A stretch of 38,550 nucleotides of DNA from Sphingomonadaceae bacterium (GTDB lineage: Bacteria > Pseudomonadota > Alphaproteobacteria > Sphingomonadales > Sphingomonadaceae): NCBI GenBank assembly GCA_016742125.1, contig JACVCM010000020.1:1-38550 (forward strand), read 5' to 3'. Shown one piece after another: positions 1 through 7,950 of this stretch (position 1 is its first letter; each line of letters begins with the position of its first letter). The notes under the pieces were generated by a model. That model did no database searches and was not told the DNA's origin. It saw nothing but the letters and a program-made list of their open reading frames with translations. A program made the position numbers and the translations under genes.

Positions 1-57
<57 letters not shown>

Positions 58-142
58 ATCCTGAAGGTGCGGCCCTATGCGAAGGCTGGCCTCCAATGTC
101 AAGCGGCTTGCGCTGGCTGAGGGCATTTGGCATCGCGGCACC

Positions 143-295
143 ATGGCAAAGCAACGCGGTACCAACACGAATGACAATAAAGACGATCGCGCGGAACGGC
201 TGCGGGCAGCATTGCGTGCCAACTTGCGCCGCCGCAAGGCACAGCCCGATCGACTTCCCGACGGCGAACCTAGCTCTCCGAAATCAACCGGCTGA
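143..295 (+). CDS. small basic conserved hypothetical protein (50 aa)
   Basis: A 50-codon ORF starting MAKQRGTNTNDNKDDRAE and continuing with an arginine-rich helix (RLRAALRANLRRRKAQ) and a polar tail. I chose the ATG at 143 rather than the upstream ATG at 77 because the sequence before it reads like non-coding spacer next to the tRNA. Very similar short proteins, with an acidic stretch then an arginine-rich helix, are common in sphingomonads, but I know no function. The charge pattern would suit nucleic-acid or ribosome binding, which is only inference. Its last 26 bases overlap the end of the convergent AraC-type gene. Confidence 0.6.
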   Translation: MAKQRGTNTNDNKDDRAERLRAALRANLRRRKAQPDRLPDGEPSSPKSTG

Positions 296-1115
296 CTTTG
301 CTACCTAGCGCGCGTCGCCCATCCATCGTTGCACGCGTCAGTTCCGATTCCCCTGCACGCAATTGACCCGGGGTCAGGCCGGTAAATTGCTTCACTTCCC
401 GAATCAGATGCGACTGGTCGTAAAAAGCAAGGCCAAGCCCGGTATCGTCCAGGCTATCTCCGTGGGCAAGCAACTGCGCCGCCCTCAGCGCACGATATTT
501 GCGCGCAAGTTTTTTCGGGGGCATGCCATAGTGGCGCTTGGTCATCCGCTCAAGCTGACGCTGCGACAATCCTGTCACACCCGCCAGTACATCGACATCG
601 GGGTCGCTGTCGCCCGCAAGCCATGCGTCGACCTTGCTGGTGAATTTGAACGGGGCGCTTGCCTTGAAGCGGAAGATATTTTCGGCTGCCAGGCAGCCAA
701 TCTCAATCTGGTCGGCGAATTCGGCGGCTGCAATCAATTCGTTCCGCACCCGCATGATCCAGTCGCCGAATATCTGTCGTGCGTCGAATGCGCGGTCGAT
801 ATAGGCCGCACCCTCATCTCCCATGAGCGCCGCCCAGCCCGCCGAATGCATACCCCAGCCGAAAACCGAGAGTGCACAGTCTGCCTTTGCAGTCATCGGC
901 GCGCTGGTCGGACCGATAATCGTTACAGGATAGGTCGGCGATACATGGCCATCGGCAAAATGATATTCGCCCGAACCTTCAAGCTGGAACCTGAACTGCG
1001 CCCGGTCGGCCCGTTCGAGTTCGGCGAAACGATCACCGATGAAATCCAATCGGTAAAAAGACGAAACAAGCTCAGCCAGACGATCGTCCGGAGCCTCATA
1101 CATCACCTCGATCAT
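270..1115 (-). CDS. AraC-family transcriptional regulator
   Basis: A 281-aa protein with an N-terminal effector-type region and a C-terminal AraC double helix-turn-helix. The first helix-turn-helix is around DVLAGVTGLSQRQLERM, and the second carries the family signature FYDQSHLIREVKQFTGLTPGQ. The open frame extends to 1178, but that would start inside a terminator hairpin (1162-1190). I therefore prefer the ATG at 1115 (MIEVMYEAPDD), which has a GGG tract 7 nt upstream; 1127 is also possible. The gene is convergent with the small basic ORF and divergent from pyrD. Its effector and targets cannot be told from the sequence. Confidence 0.85.
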   Translation of the reverse strand: MIEVMYEAPDDRLAELVSSFYRLDFIGDRFAELERADRAQFRFQLEGSGEYHFADGHVSPTYPVTIIGPTSAPMTAKADCALSVFGWGMHSAGWAALMGDEGAAYIDRAFDARQIFGDWIMRVRNELIAAAEFADQIEIGCLAAENIFRFKASAPFKFTSKVDAWLAGDSDPDVDVLAGVTGLSQRQLERMTKRHYGMPPKKLARKYRALRAAQLLAHGDSLDDTGLGLAFYDQSHLIREVKQFTGLTPGQLRAGESELTRATMDGRRALGSKVSRLISES

Positions 1116-1161
1116 AGCGCGACCCATCCCTGACCCGACTTTATACACCTGCGCTACGCAC

Positions 1162-1190
1162 AAAAAAAGACCCGCCATTTGGGGCGGGTC
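1162..1190 (-). terminator. rho-independent terminator, minus strand
   Basis: On the minus strand an 8-bp stem GACCCGCC/GGCGGGTC with a 6-nt loop is followed directly by seven T residues (1168-1162). It terminates transcription travelling towards the AraC-type gene, so it ends a transcript that begins between here and pyrD, or attenuates the regulator gene itself. Confidence 0.8.
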
Positions 1191-1300
1191 TAATAGGAAA
1201 AAGAACTAGGCGCCTTTCGGCGTCGAGCCCTTCGGGTCGCGCACTCTCTATCCACTCAATTTGTAAAACGCTCTTGCACGGAATCGTCATGGCGACCGAT
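1162..1300 (-). ncRNA. candidate small RNA or attenuator leader
   Basis: The 307-nt space between the AraC-type gene and pyrD has no convincing protein gene. On the minus strand it holds a perfect CGCC-GAAA-GGCG tetraloop hairpin (about 1211-1222), an imperfect hairpin just before it (around CCCGAAGGG), and then the strong terminator. Compact hairpins ending in a terminator and oriented away from pyrD suit either a free small RNA or the 5' leader of the AraC-type gene. The 5' end is not determined; I found no clear promoter. An open minus-strand frame across the region (1347-1141) runs through the terminator and is unlikely to be a gene. Confidence 0.35.
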
Positions 1301-1422
1301 AACATTTGACATTTTCGGCCAATTCTTGATTTGCAATCGTTAACCATCTGGAAAATCGCGTTTCTTGCAGTTTCGTGACACGCGCATTGCGCAGGTCCCG
1401 ATTGTGTTGAATAGGCTACCCT

Positions 1423-2460
1423 ATGGTATACGCGTTAATCCGACCCTTGCTGTTTCTTTCAGACGCCGAAAAAGCGCATAATTTGTCGCTTGCCGCGTTA
1501 AAATTTGCACCGTTGACGATGCGTGATGCCCACGCCCCGGCATTGCGGCAGACTGTGGCAGGACTGGAGTTTCCAAATCCGGTAGGGCTTGCGCCGGGAT
1601 ATGACAAAAATGCCGAAGTGCCCGTCGAAATCATGCGGTTGGGCTTTGGTTTTGCCGAGGTCGGCACGTTGACCCCGCAGCCGCAAGCCGGAAATCCAAA
1701 GCCACGACTGTTTCGGCTGGTGGAGGATGAGGCTGTCATCAACCGCATGGGTTTCAACAATGACGGACAGGAGGCGGCGATCGCGCGACTGCGCAATATT
1801 CCGGTGGGCAGTTTGCGTGGGCCGCTTGGAATCAACATCGGTGCGAACAAGGACAGCGAAGACCGGGTCGCGGATTATGTGAGGGGCGTGCGCGACATGG
1901 AGCCCTATGCGGACTATCTGACCATCAACATCAGTTCGCCCAACACCCCCGGATTGCGGGCGTTGCAGGACAAGGGTGCGCTTGACGATCTCCTGACGCG
2001 TTCGATGGCCGCTCGGGAAGGCAGCATCCCGGTGTTCCTCAAGGTCGCGCCAGACCTTGAACCGGCAGATATCGATGACATCGTTGAAATTTCGGTCGCC
2101 CGCGGTGTAGCAGCGTTGATTGTGTCGAATACGACAATCAGCCGTCCGCCGCTCAAATCGCGACATTCCAAGGAAAGCGGAGGGCTTTCCGGAGCGCCCC
2201 TGCGCGATCTGGCGCATCAACGGCTGCGCGATTTCAGAAAGGCCAGCGGCGGAGCAATGAAGCTGATCGGCGTTGGCGGGATTTCGTCGGCGCAAGATGC
2301 CTATGCACGGATTCGCGCAGGCGCATCGCTGGTCCAGATATACAGCGCATTGGTTTATGAAGGTCCGGGACTCGCGCATCGGATCAATAAGGAGCTGGCG
2401 CGTCTGCTGGAACAGGAAGGCTTTACATCGATTGCAGATGCGGTTGGCGTCGACAGTTGA
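1423..2460 (+). CDS. pyrD: dihydroorotate dehydrogenase (quinone), class 2
   Basis: A 345-aa protein that oxidises dihydroorotate to orotate in pyrimidine synthesis and passes electrons through FMN to quinone at the inner membrane. The N-terminal segment MVYALIRPLLFLSDAEKAH is the membrane-associating helix extension that marks class 2 enzymes. The core begins at FPNPVGLAPGYDKN. The signature NISSPNTPGLR carries the catalytic base Ser172 and Asn169, and the FMN phosphate loop is GVGGISSAQDAY. The length fits the family (E. coli 336 aa). The ggt gene follows after 45 nt, so the two may share a transcript, although they are unrelated in pathway. Confidence 0.96.
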   Translation: MVYALIRPLLFLSDAEKAHNLSLAALKFAPLTMRDAHAPALRQTVAGLEFPNPVGLAPGYDKNAEVPVEIMRLGFGFAEVGTLTPQPQAGNPKPRLFRLVEDEAVINRMGFNNDGQEAAIARLRNIPVGSLRGPLGINIGANKDSEDRVADYVRGVRDMEPYADYLTINISSPNTPGLRALQDKGALDDLLTRSMAAREGSIPVFLKVAPDLEPADIDDIVEISVARGVAALIVSNTTISRPPLKSRHSKESGGLSGAPLRDLAHQRLRDFRKASGGAMKLIGVGGISSAQDAYARIRAGASLVQIYSALVYEGPGLAHRINKELARLLEQEGFTSIADAVGVDS

Positions 2461-2505
2461 AAAGGTGCTTTGCTTTGGCGGATATGCACCGCTAGACAGG
2501 CGGGC

Positions 2506-4248
2506 ATGAAAAGACTGTTCCTCGCGTTCTGCGCGTTTGTATCCATCCCCCAGTTGGCGATCGCCAATAATGCGGGGGTAACCTCGTCGGCGGATCCGCG
2601 TGTGACGGAGGCGGGGATGGAGATGCTCCGCCAAGGCGGGTCTGCAGCCGACGCCGCCATGGCGATGATGTTGGCGCTGACTGTTGTCGAACCGCAATCG
2701 AGCGGCATCGGTGGTGGCGGCTTCCTGCTGTACCAGGATAACAGCAAAGGCATCTTAAGCACCATCAACGGACGCGAAACAGCGCCTGCGGCGGCTGCGC
2801 CCGATCGCTTCATAGGACCCGATGGCAAGCCGCTCGGGTTTCTTGCTGCCTTCCAAGGTGGCCGGTCGGTGGGTGTGCCGGGTAACATCGCCCTCATGGC
2901 AGAGGCCCACAAAAAATGGGGAAAGTTGTCCTGGCCGAAGCTGTTCAAGCCGGCCATCCGGCTTTCCGAAAAGGGTTTTGTGGTGAACAAGACGCTTGAA
3001 TCGAGATTGCAACTGATAGCCCGGCTATGGCCGAGTTTTGACGAGGCGCGGTCGATTTACTGGGCAAATGGCAAACCAGCGACTGCGGGGATGACGATCA
3101 AAAACCCGAAGCTGGCAGCCACTTTGAAGCATATTGCGAGACGAGGGCCGGACGCATTCTACAAGGGAGCAATCGCGCAGCAGATTGTCGGCGCGGTGAC
3201 TGGAAGCAAAGTCGCTCCGGGCGACATGACGATGACCGATCTGGCGGAATATCGCGCAAAAGAGCAGCAGGCAGTGTGCGCGCCTTACCGGGCTTATGTT
3301 GTCTGCGGCATGGGCCCGCCATCGTCGGGTGCGACCACCGTGTTGCAAATCTTGGGCACCTTGCAACGCTTCGATTTGGAGGCCAGCGGCAAGGATAGCG
3401 CGAAAAGCTGGCATCTGATCGGGCAGGCAATGCAGCTCGCCTATGCCGATCGAGAAAAATATCTGGGTGATAATGATTTTGTCGATGTGCCGGTCGCGGG
3501 TCTTTTGAATCCTGAATATATTGCGCAGCGATCGGCGCTGATCGATCCGGACAAGGCGCGTATCGATTACCCTGCGGGCAATCCACCCGGGGCAGGTCCG
3601 CGCACGGCAGCAATATCGAGTGAAGTTGCCGGCACAACGCATTTCACGGCAGTCGACGCCAAAGGCAATATCGCCAATATGACGTCGACCATCGAAGGAC
3701 CCTTTGGCAGCCAGTTGGTAGCGGGCGGCTTTTTCCTTAACAATGAACTCACCGATTTCACCTTTGCGCCGGAAAAAGATGGCGCGCCGGTCGCCAATCG
3801 CGTGATGGGCGGCAAGCGGCCGTTGTCATCGATGTCACCGACGATAGTTTTCGATCGTGAGGGTCGTGCGGTGCTGGCGCTGGGATCGGCAGGCGGCAAG
3901 CGGATCATCATGCATGTCACCAAAACGCTGATCGGGGCCATCGATTTCGGCTTAACCCTCGACCAAGCCATCGCCTTGCCGAATATCTATTTTGGCGGCG
4001 GTCAACTGGAAGTCGAAGAGAATAGCTTCCTGGCGGCGATGGAGGGCGAACTGGCCAAATATGGACAGACGGTGCGGTCGGTCGATCTTGGTTCCAAGGT
4101 CAACGGCGCCCAGTTGACGGCCGACGGGTGGACCGGCGCATCCGATCCGCGGAGCGAAGGCACCTCGGCAGCCATCGACGCGAAGGGCAATGTCACGATT
4201 AAAATGCCCAGATCGTCTGCTGAAGCACCGACCGAGGATGTCGGCTGA
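2506..4248 (+). CDS. ggt: gamma-glutamyltransferase, periplasmic
   Basis: A 580-aa protein with a signal peptide (MKRLFLAFCAFVSIPQLAIA), using the ATG at 2506 rather than the frame opening at 2470. Gamma-glutamyltransferases hydrolyse or transfer the gamma-glutamyl group of glutathione in the periplasm and mature by cutting themselves into large and small subunits. The cleavage site and N-terminal nucleophile is Thr377 in GTTHFTAVD. The large subunit holds the gamma-glutamyl binding region (the family's GGGGF-like glycine run is here SSGIGGGGFLLY). The small subunit holds the conserved GKRPLSSMSPTIV and the oxyanion-type glycine pair in GSAGGKRI. Length and motif order are complete. Confidence 0.95.
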   Translation: MKRLFLAFCAFVSIPQLAIANNAGVTSSADPRVTEAGMEMLRQGGSAADAAMAMMLALTVVEPQSSGIGGGGFLLYQDNSKGILSTINGRETAPAAAAPDRFIGPDGKPLGFLAAFQGGRSVGVPGNIALMAEAHKKWGKLSWPKLFKPAIRLSEKGFVVNKTLESRLQLIARLWPSFDEARSIYWANGKPATAGMTIKNPKLAATLKHIARRGPDAFYKGAIAQQIVGAVTGSKVAPGDMTMTDLAEYRAKEQQAVCAPYRAYVVCGMGPPSSGATTVLQILGTLQRFDLEASGKDSAKSWHLIGQAMQLAYADREKYLGDNDFVDVPVAGLLNPEYIAQRSALIDPDKARIDYPAGNPPGAGPRTAAISSEVAGTTHFTAVDAKGNIANMTSTIEGPFGSQLVAGGFFLNNELTDFTFAPEKDGAPVANRVMGGKRPLSSMSPTIVFDREGRAVLALGSAGGKRIIMHVTKTLIGAIDFGLTLDQAIALPNIYFGGGQLEVEENSFLAAMEGELAKYGQTVRSVDLGSKVNGAQLTADGWTGASDPRSEGTSAAIDAKGNVTIKMPRSSAEAPTEDVG

Positions 4249-4360
4249 CGCGCATCGCGCATTGCGTGGGCTTGGCGAGCGCGCTAGGTCGTGAACCGGA
4301 ACCAAATTGATTGATCGAGTCCGGACAACGGACCGCATGGGGCATATTGAGGAGAGCATT

Positions 4361-6172
4361 GTGGCTGCCGAACAATTCGATGATTTTGACAGCTTTCCCA
4401 ATCTTGTGACCATGTTTTTGGCGCGCGCACGATATCGTGGCGATGCTCCCTTCCTATGGGCAAAAGAAGGGAGCGCCTGGCAATCGATCAGCTGGGCCGA
4501 AGCAGCGCGCCAGGTCGCAGGCTTTGCCAAATCCCTACGCCAACTCGGGTTGCAAAAGGGAGATCGCGTCATGCTGGTGTCGGAAAACCGGCCCCAATGG
4601 TGCATTGCAGATTTGGGGATAATGGCGGCGGGTTGCGTAACCGTACCGACCTATATCACCAACACCGAGCGCGACCACCAGCATATATTGGACAACAGCG
4701 CGGCGCGCGCCGTGGTGGTATCAACAGCGAAGCTGGCGAAGACGCTGATGCCTGCTGCAATCCGGTCATCGGAAGCCGAATTTATCATCTCGATGGAGCC
4801 GCTATCAGCCACGCAGCAGGGCCAGCTATCGGTCCACAATTGGGCAGATATGGCACAGGGCACAGATGCCGACGTGCGCGCCACCGAAGCCGCCATGGCG
4901 ACCGTGACGCGCGACGATCTGGCCTGTATTATATACACCAGTGGCACGGGCGGTGCGCCGCGCGGGGTCATGCAGCATCATGGCAGTATCCTTCATAACG
5001 CCGACGGTGCGGCGGCGGTTCTGCGCGAGGATTTCGGTCTCGACGAGGAAGAAGTATTTCTCTCCTTCCTGCCACTTTCTCATGCCTATGAACATAGTGG
5101 CGGACAGTTCCTGCCCATCGGCGTCGGTGCGCAGATTTATTATGCCGAAGGGTTGGAGAAGCTGGCATCCAACATCGAGGAAACACGACCCACAATCATG
5201 GTTGTGGTGCCCCGTCTGTTCGAAGTGCTGCGCCAAAGGATGATAAAGGCAGTCGAAAAACAGGGCAAGTTGCCCAACTATCTGCTCGATAAGGCGCTGG
5301 TCATCGGGGAGCGCGATTATGGCGGGCGCAAGCGGCTGATCGACGCCCCGATGCGGCTGATCCTGTCGCGCACCATCAAGCCGAAAATCCAGGCGCGTTT
5401 CGGCGGGCGTATGAAAGCCATGGTGTCGGGCGGCGCGCCGCTTAACCCCGATATCGGGGTATTTTTCCAATCGCTAGGTATCACCTTGCTGCAAGGCTAT
5501 GGCCAGACCGAGGCAGGTCCGGTCATCAGTTGCAACCGGCCCAGCGTTGGCATCAAGATGGATACCGTAGGCCCGCCGCTGAAAAACACCGAGGTCAAAA
5601 TTGCCGAGGATGGTGAAATCTGCGTGCGCGGGCCGCTCGTGATGAAGGGCTATTGGCGCAACCGCGCCGAGACCGACCGCGTCATCGTCGATGGCTGGCT
5701 GCATACAGGCGACATCGGCCATATCGACGACAAGGGGCGCATTGCGATTACCGATCGCAAGAAGGACCTGATCGTCAATGACAAGGGCGACAATATCGCG
5801 CCGCAGAAAGTGGAAGGCATGCTGACGTTGCAACCTGAGATTCTTCAGGCGATGGTGAGTGGGGACAAGCGGCCCTATATCGTCGGTCTCGTCGTGCCGG
5901 ACCCGGAATGGACCGTTGAATGGTGTCGCGCGCAGGACATGAAGTGCGACTTTGCTGCGCTCAACGGCAACCCGCAATTCCGTAGTGCGGTGCGAGCCGC
6001 AGTCGACCGGGTCAACGCCGACCTGTCAGTCACCGAAAAAGTGCGTCAGTTCGAATTTGCCGACGAGCCCTTCACCATAGAAAATGGCGAGATGACCCCC
6101 AGCATGAAAATCCGCCGTCATGTCATCCGGGAACGTTATGGCGACCGCCTCAACGGGATGTACAAGGATTGA
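4361..6172 (+). CDS. long-chain acyl-CoA synthetase (AMP-forming), FadD15/FAA1 type
   Basis: An ANL-superfamily adenylating enzyme that activates fatty acids to acyl-AMP and then acyl-CoA. The P-loop-like AMP-binding motif is IIYTSGTGGAPRGVM. The A5 motif is GYGQTEAGPVIS, the A7 motif WLHTGDIGHIDDKGRI, and the hinge DRKKDLIVNDKGDNIAPQ. Its size and the long insert around IEETRPTIMVVVPRLFEV resemble the FAA1/FadD15 branch (COG1022) rather than E. coli FadD. I chose the GTG at 4361 (603 aa), because GAGGAGAG ends 4 nt before it; the upstream in-frame ATGs at 4307 and 4337 have no comparable site. The exact chain-length specificity is unknown. The gene is convergent with tlyA. Confidence 0.9.
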   Translation: MAAEQFDDFDSFPNLVTMFLARARYRGDAPFLWAKEGSAWQSISWAEAARQVAGFAKSLRQLGLQKGDRVMLVSENRPQWCIADLGIMAAGCVTVPTYITNTERDHQHILDNSAARAVVVSTAKLAKTLMPAAIRSSEAEFIISMEPLSATQQGQLSVHNWADMAQGTDADVRATEAAMATVTRDDLACIIYTSGTGGAPRGVMQHHGSILHNADGAAAVLREDFGLDEEEVFLSFLPLSHAYEHSGGQFLPIGVGAQIYYAEGLEKLASNIEETRPTIMVVVPRLFEVLRQRMIKAVEKQGKLPNYLLDKALVIGERDYGGRKRLIDAPMRLILSRTIKPKIQARFGGRMKAMVSGGAPLNPDIGVFFQSLGITLLQGYGQTEAGPVISCNRPSVGIKMDTVGPPLKNTEVKIAEDGEICVRGPLVMKGYWRNRAETDRVIVDGWLHTGDIGHIDDKGRIAITDRKKDLIVNDKGDNIAPQKVEGMLTLQPEILQAMVSGDKRPYIVGLVVPDPEWTVEWCRAQDMKCDFAALNGNPQFRSAVRAAVDRVNADLSVTEKVRQFEFADEPFTIENGEMTPSMKIRRHVIRERYGDRLNGMYKD

Positions 6173-6175
6173 GGA

Positions 6176-6198
6176 CCTCCCTCCCCACAAGAGGGAGG
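6176..6198. terminator. short hairpin between convergent genes
   Basis: CCTCCCTC and GAGGGAGG form a perfect 8-bp stem with a 7-nt loop, in the 30-nt gap between the acyl-CoA ligase stop and the tlyA stop. It has no T tract on either strand, so it may be a weak bidirectional terminator or part of an interspersed repeat rather than a classical terminator. Confidence 0.45.
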
Positions 6199-6202
6199 GA
6201 AA

Positions 6203-6949
6203 TTAATCAGCTACCCGCCGCGCCCAGACCAGAAACTCCACATTCCCTTGAGGCCCAGTGATAGGGCTGGCCGTGAGCCCGAGCACGCGCCACCCGGACG
6301 CCTCCAGCCAGACCGAGACCTCTTCGCAAACGCGCACGTGCACCGCCTCGCTCCTTACAACACCGCCCTTGCCGACCTCCTCCCGCCCAGCCTCGAATTG
6401 CGGCTTGATGAGCGCGACCAGTTGTGCATCCGGCTTGGCGAAAGTCAGAGGGCGTTCGAGTACTTTGGCAAGGCCGATGAAACTTGCATCGCAAACGATC
6501 AGATCGACAGGCTCGGTTATATGCGCCTCGGTCAATATCCGCGCGCTCGTCTGCTCGTGGACGATAACGCGCGGGTCCTGCCGCAGCTGCCACGCGAGCT
6601 GGTTGGTTCCGCTATCGACAGCATAGACCTTGGCCGCGCGGTTGGTCAGCAGAACGTCCGTGAAGCCACCAGTGGATGAGCCTACGTCGATTGCGACCGC
6701 ACCCGATACATCGATCCCAAACGCCTCAAGCGCATGCGCAAGTTTGATGCCGCCACGCGATACCCAAGGATGATCGCTGCCTTTTACGGCAACGGCGGCA
6801 TCTTCTGCAACCTGCTGACCGGGTTTCGACGCCTTGGCTTCTCCGATAAAGACATGCCCCGCCATCACCAGCGCCTGCGCGCGTGTTCTGCTGTCCGCAA
6901 GCCCGCGGTCGACAATCAACTGGTCCAGACGGATTTTTTTGGTCGCCAT
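6203..6949 (-). CDS. tlyA: TlyA-type rRNA 2'-O-methyltransferase (hemolysin A family)
   Basis: A 248-aa protein with an N-terminal S4 RNA-binding domain (about residues 5-60, IRLDQLIVDRGLADSRTRAQ) and a C-terminal FtsJ-like Rossmann methyltransferase domain. The SAM-binding motif I is AIDVGSSTGGFTDVLL and the acidic motif is VDLIVCDASFIGL. Members methylate ribose 2'-hydroxyls of cytidines in rRNA. The haemolysin label for the family is historical, and nothing here suggests toxin secretion. The gene is convergent with the acyl-CoA ligase and divergent from the lipoprotein gene, with 47 nt between their starts. Confidence 0.92.
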   Translation of the reverse strand: MATKKIRLDQLIVDRGLADSRTRAQALVMAGHVFIGEAKASKPGQQVAEDAAVAVKGSDHPWVSRGGIKLAHALEAFGIDVSGAVAIDVGSSTGGFTDVLLTNRAAKVYAVDSGTNQLAWQLRQDPRVIVHEQTSARILTEAHITEPVDLIVCDASFIGLAKVLERPLTFAKPDAQLVALIKPQFEAGREEVGKGGVVRSEAVHVRVCEEVSVWLEASGWRVLGLTASPITGPQGNVEFLVWARRVAD

Positions 6950-6996
6950 GTCGCAACGCGCTAGCGGAGGAAGGAGCTTTTGGCCATAAGGTCAAG

Positions 6997-7530
6997 ATGA
7001 AGTTCCCATTACCCGTATTTGCTGCGCTGCTGACGCTTGGCGCATGTGCAGCCCCGCCGCCCCCGCCACCACACCGGCCTGCACCAGCCCCTAAACCAGT
7101 CCTCGTAGCTCCGCCTGTGGAGCAGCAGCGGCCTGCTGGTGAATGGGTGGACTGGCCCATCGCATCCGGCGATTGGGTGTATCGGCGTGATGATCGCGGT
7201 TCGATTGCGCTGTTCGGCCCGTCAGGCCAGAATGCCGTTGTAACGTTGCGATGCGATATGCAACGCCAGCGCATATATCTGGCACGTGAAGGATCGGGGC
7301 AGGGCGGCCGAATGGTGGTGCGCACAAGTTCGGCCGTGAAAGAATTTGTGGCTAGTCCTGCCGGCGGCACGGTCCCCTATCTGGCGACTGAGATAATGCC
7401 GACCGACCCGATCCTGGACGCTGCGGCGCTCAGCCGCGGCCGGATCGCCATCGAGACCGACGGGCAACAGCCGCTAGCCATCCCGTCCTGGGCAGAAATC
7501 ACAAGAATAACAGAGGATTGTCGGGATTAA
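6997..7530 (+). CDS. predicted lipoprotein, conserved hypothetical (177 aa)
   Basis: The protein starts MKFPLPVFAALLTLGACAAP, with a short lipoprotein signal peptide whose lipobox LGAC puts the lipidated cysteine at residue 17. A proline-rich linker (residues 20-45) is followed by a compact domain of about 130 residues beginning GEWVDWPIASGDWVYRRDD, rich in beta-strand-like segments, with two further cysteines (RCDMQRQR and the C-terminal EDCRD) that could form a disulfide. I chose the ATG at 6997 because the frame upstream of it runs into the tlyA start region. I do not recognise the domain. It is probably envelope-anchored. Confidence 0.8.
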   Translation: MKFPLPVFAALLTLGACAAPPPPPPHRPAPAPKPVLVAPPVEQQRPAGEWVDWPIASGDWVYRRDDRGSIALFGPSGQNAVVTLRCDMQRQRIYLAREGSGQGGRMVVRTSSAVKEFVASPAGGTVPYLATEIMPTDPILDAAALSRGRIAIETDGQQPLAIPSWAEITRITEDCRD

Positions 7531-7693
7531 GATCCGTGTTTGTCCGTCCCGACGCAGAACCCTGATAATTGCCCGAAAAAAAATTTAATACAAGTCTTGT
7601 TTCCAAACTTTCTTTGACTGACTTTGCGAGTCGCGGAGGGCAGTTCAAATGCATGAAGCAAGCAATTTCCATTCAACGAAAGGAGGTGATCCG

Positions 7694-7750
7694 ATGTCTC
7701 ATGGTTCAGTAAAGAGGTCGGGCAAATCCGTTCGGGAGATCGGCCGCTGA
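7694..7750 (+). CDS. tiny ORF with full-length anti-16S ribosome binding site (18 aa)
   Basis: The ORF reads MSHGSVKRSGKSVREIGR and stops at TGA inside the first hairpin. Its Shine-Dalgarno region is complementary to the entire 16S 3' tail, with the GGAGG core 7 nt before the ATG. The same frame can be read from an upstream ATG at 7649 (33 aa), and a second frame from 7653 gives 19 codons across the same stretch, but only the ATG at 7694 is placed correctly for the binding site. The product is basic and short. It could be a leader peptide, a small protein, or only a ribosome-recruiting site inside a regulatory RNA. Confidence 0.45.
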   Translation: MSHGSVKRSGKSVREIGR

Positions 7751-7825
7751 TCATATCAGCGATGCCGGTCACGGCATGAAAGCAACTTCCGGCAGCGGGA
7801 CATCCGACCGCTGACCCATGTTTAA

Positions 7826-7855
7826 GGGCCGCTGGCATAAACCAGCGGCCCTTTT
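7826..7855 (+). terminator. rho-independent terminator
   Basis: GGGCCGCTGG and CCAGCGGCCC form a perfect 10-bp stem with a 6-nt loop, followed by TTTT. It lies 95 nt before the sppA start, so it separates the small RNA locus from sppA. Confidence 0.85.
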
Positions 7856-7950
7856 CTGTGTGGAATTCAAAATGCCGAACTCGCGACCGCCCCTAGTTTT
7901 ATGCCCGCGATTCATTACATTAAGGTTCGGCATAAGGGATAGGATTTCAA

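Larger units (their letters stand above)
7649..7856 (+). ncRNA. candidate structured RNA with embedded tiny ORF
   Basis: The 420-nt gap between the lipoprotein gene and sppA is not empty. After an AT-rich stretch (7576-7620) it holds AAAGGAGGTGATCC (7679-7692), the complement of the last 14 bases of bacterial 16S rRNA. An 18-codon ORF follows, then four hairpins in a row: GCTGAT/ATCAGC (7746-7760, across the ORF stop), ATGCCG/CGGCAT (7762-7777), CAGCGG/CCGCTG (7793-7813) and a 10-bp terminator (7826-7851). The order of ORF, hairpins and terminator suggests one short transcript independent of sppA. The 5' end is unknown; a TTGACT at 7614 has no good partner. Confidence 0.55.

Noticed and set aside
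363..1133. 256-codon plus-strand frame across the AraC-type gene
   Set aside because: It is antisense to a gene with a clear AraC helix-turn-helix and shows no motif of its own.
1498..2697. 399-codon open frame on the minus strand across pyrD
   Set aside because: It lies fully antisense to pyrD and the start of ggt, its translation is rich in Arg, His and Cys without family motifs, and pyrD has all its signatures on the plus strand.
6203..6949. Haemolysin
   Set aside because: The TlyA family is often labelled haemolysin, but the S4 plus FtsJ-like domains indicate an rRNA methyltransferase.
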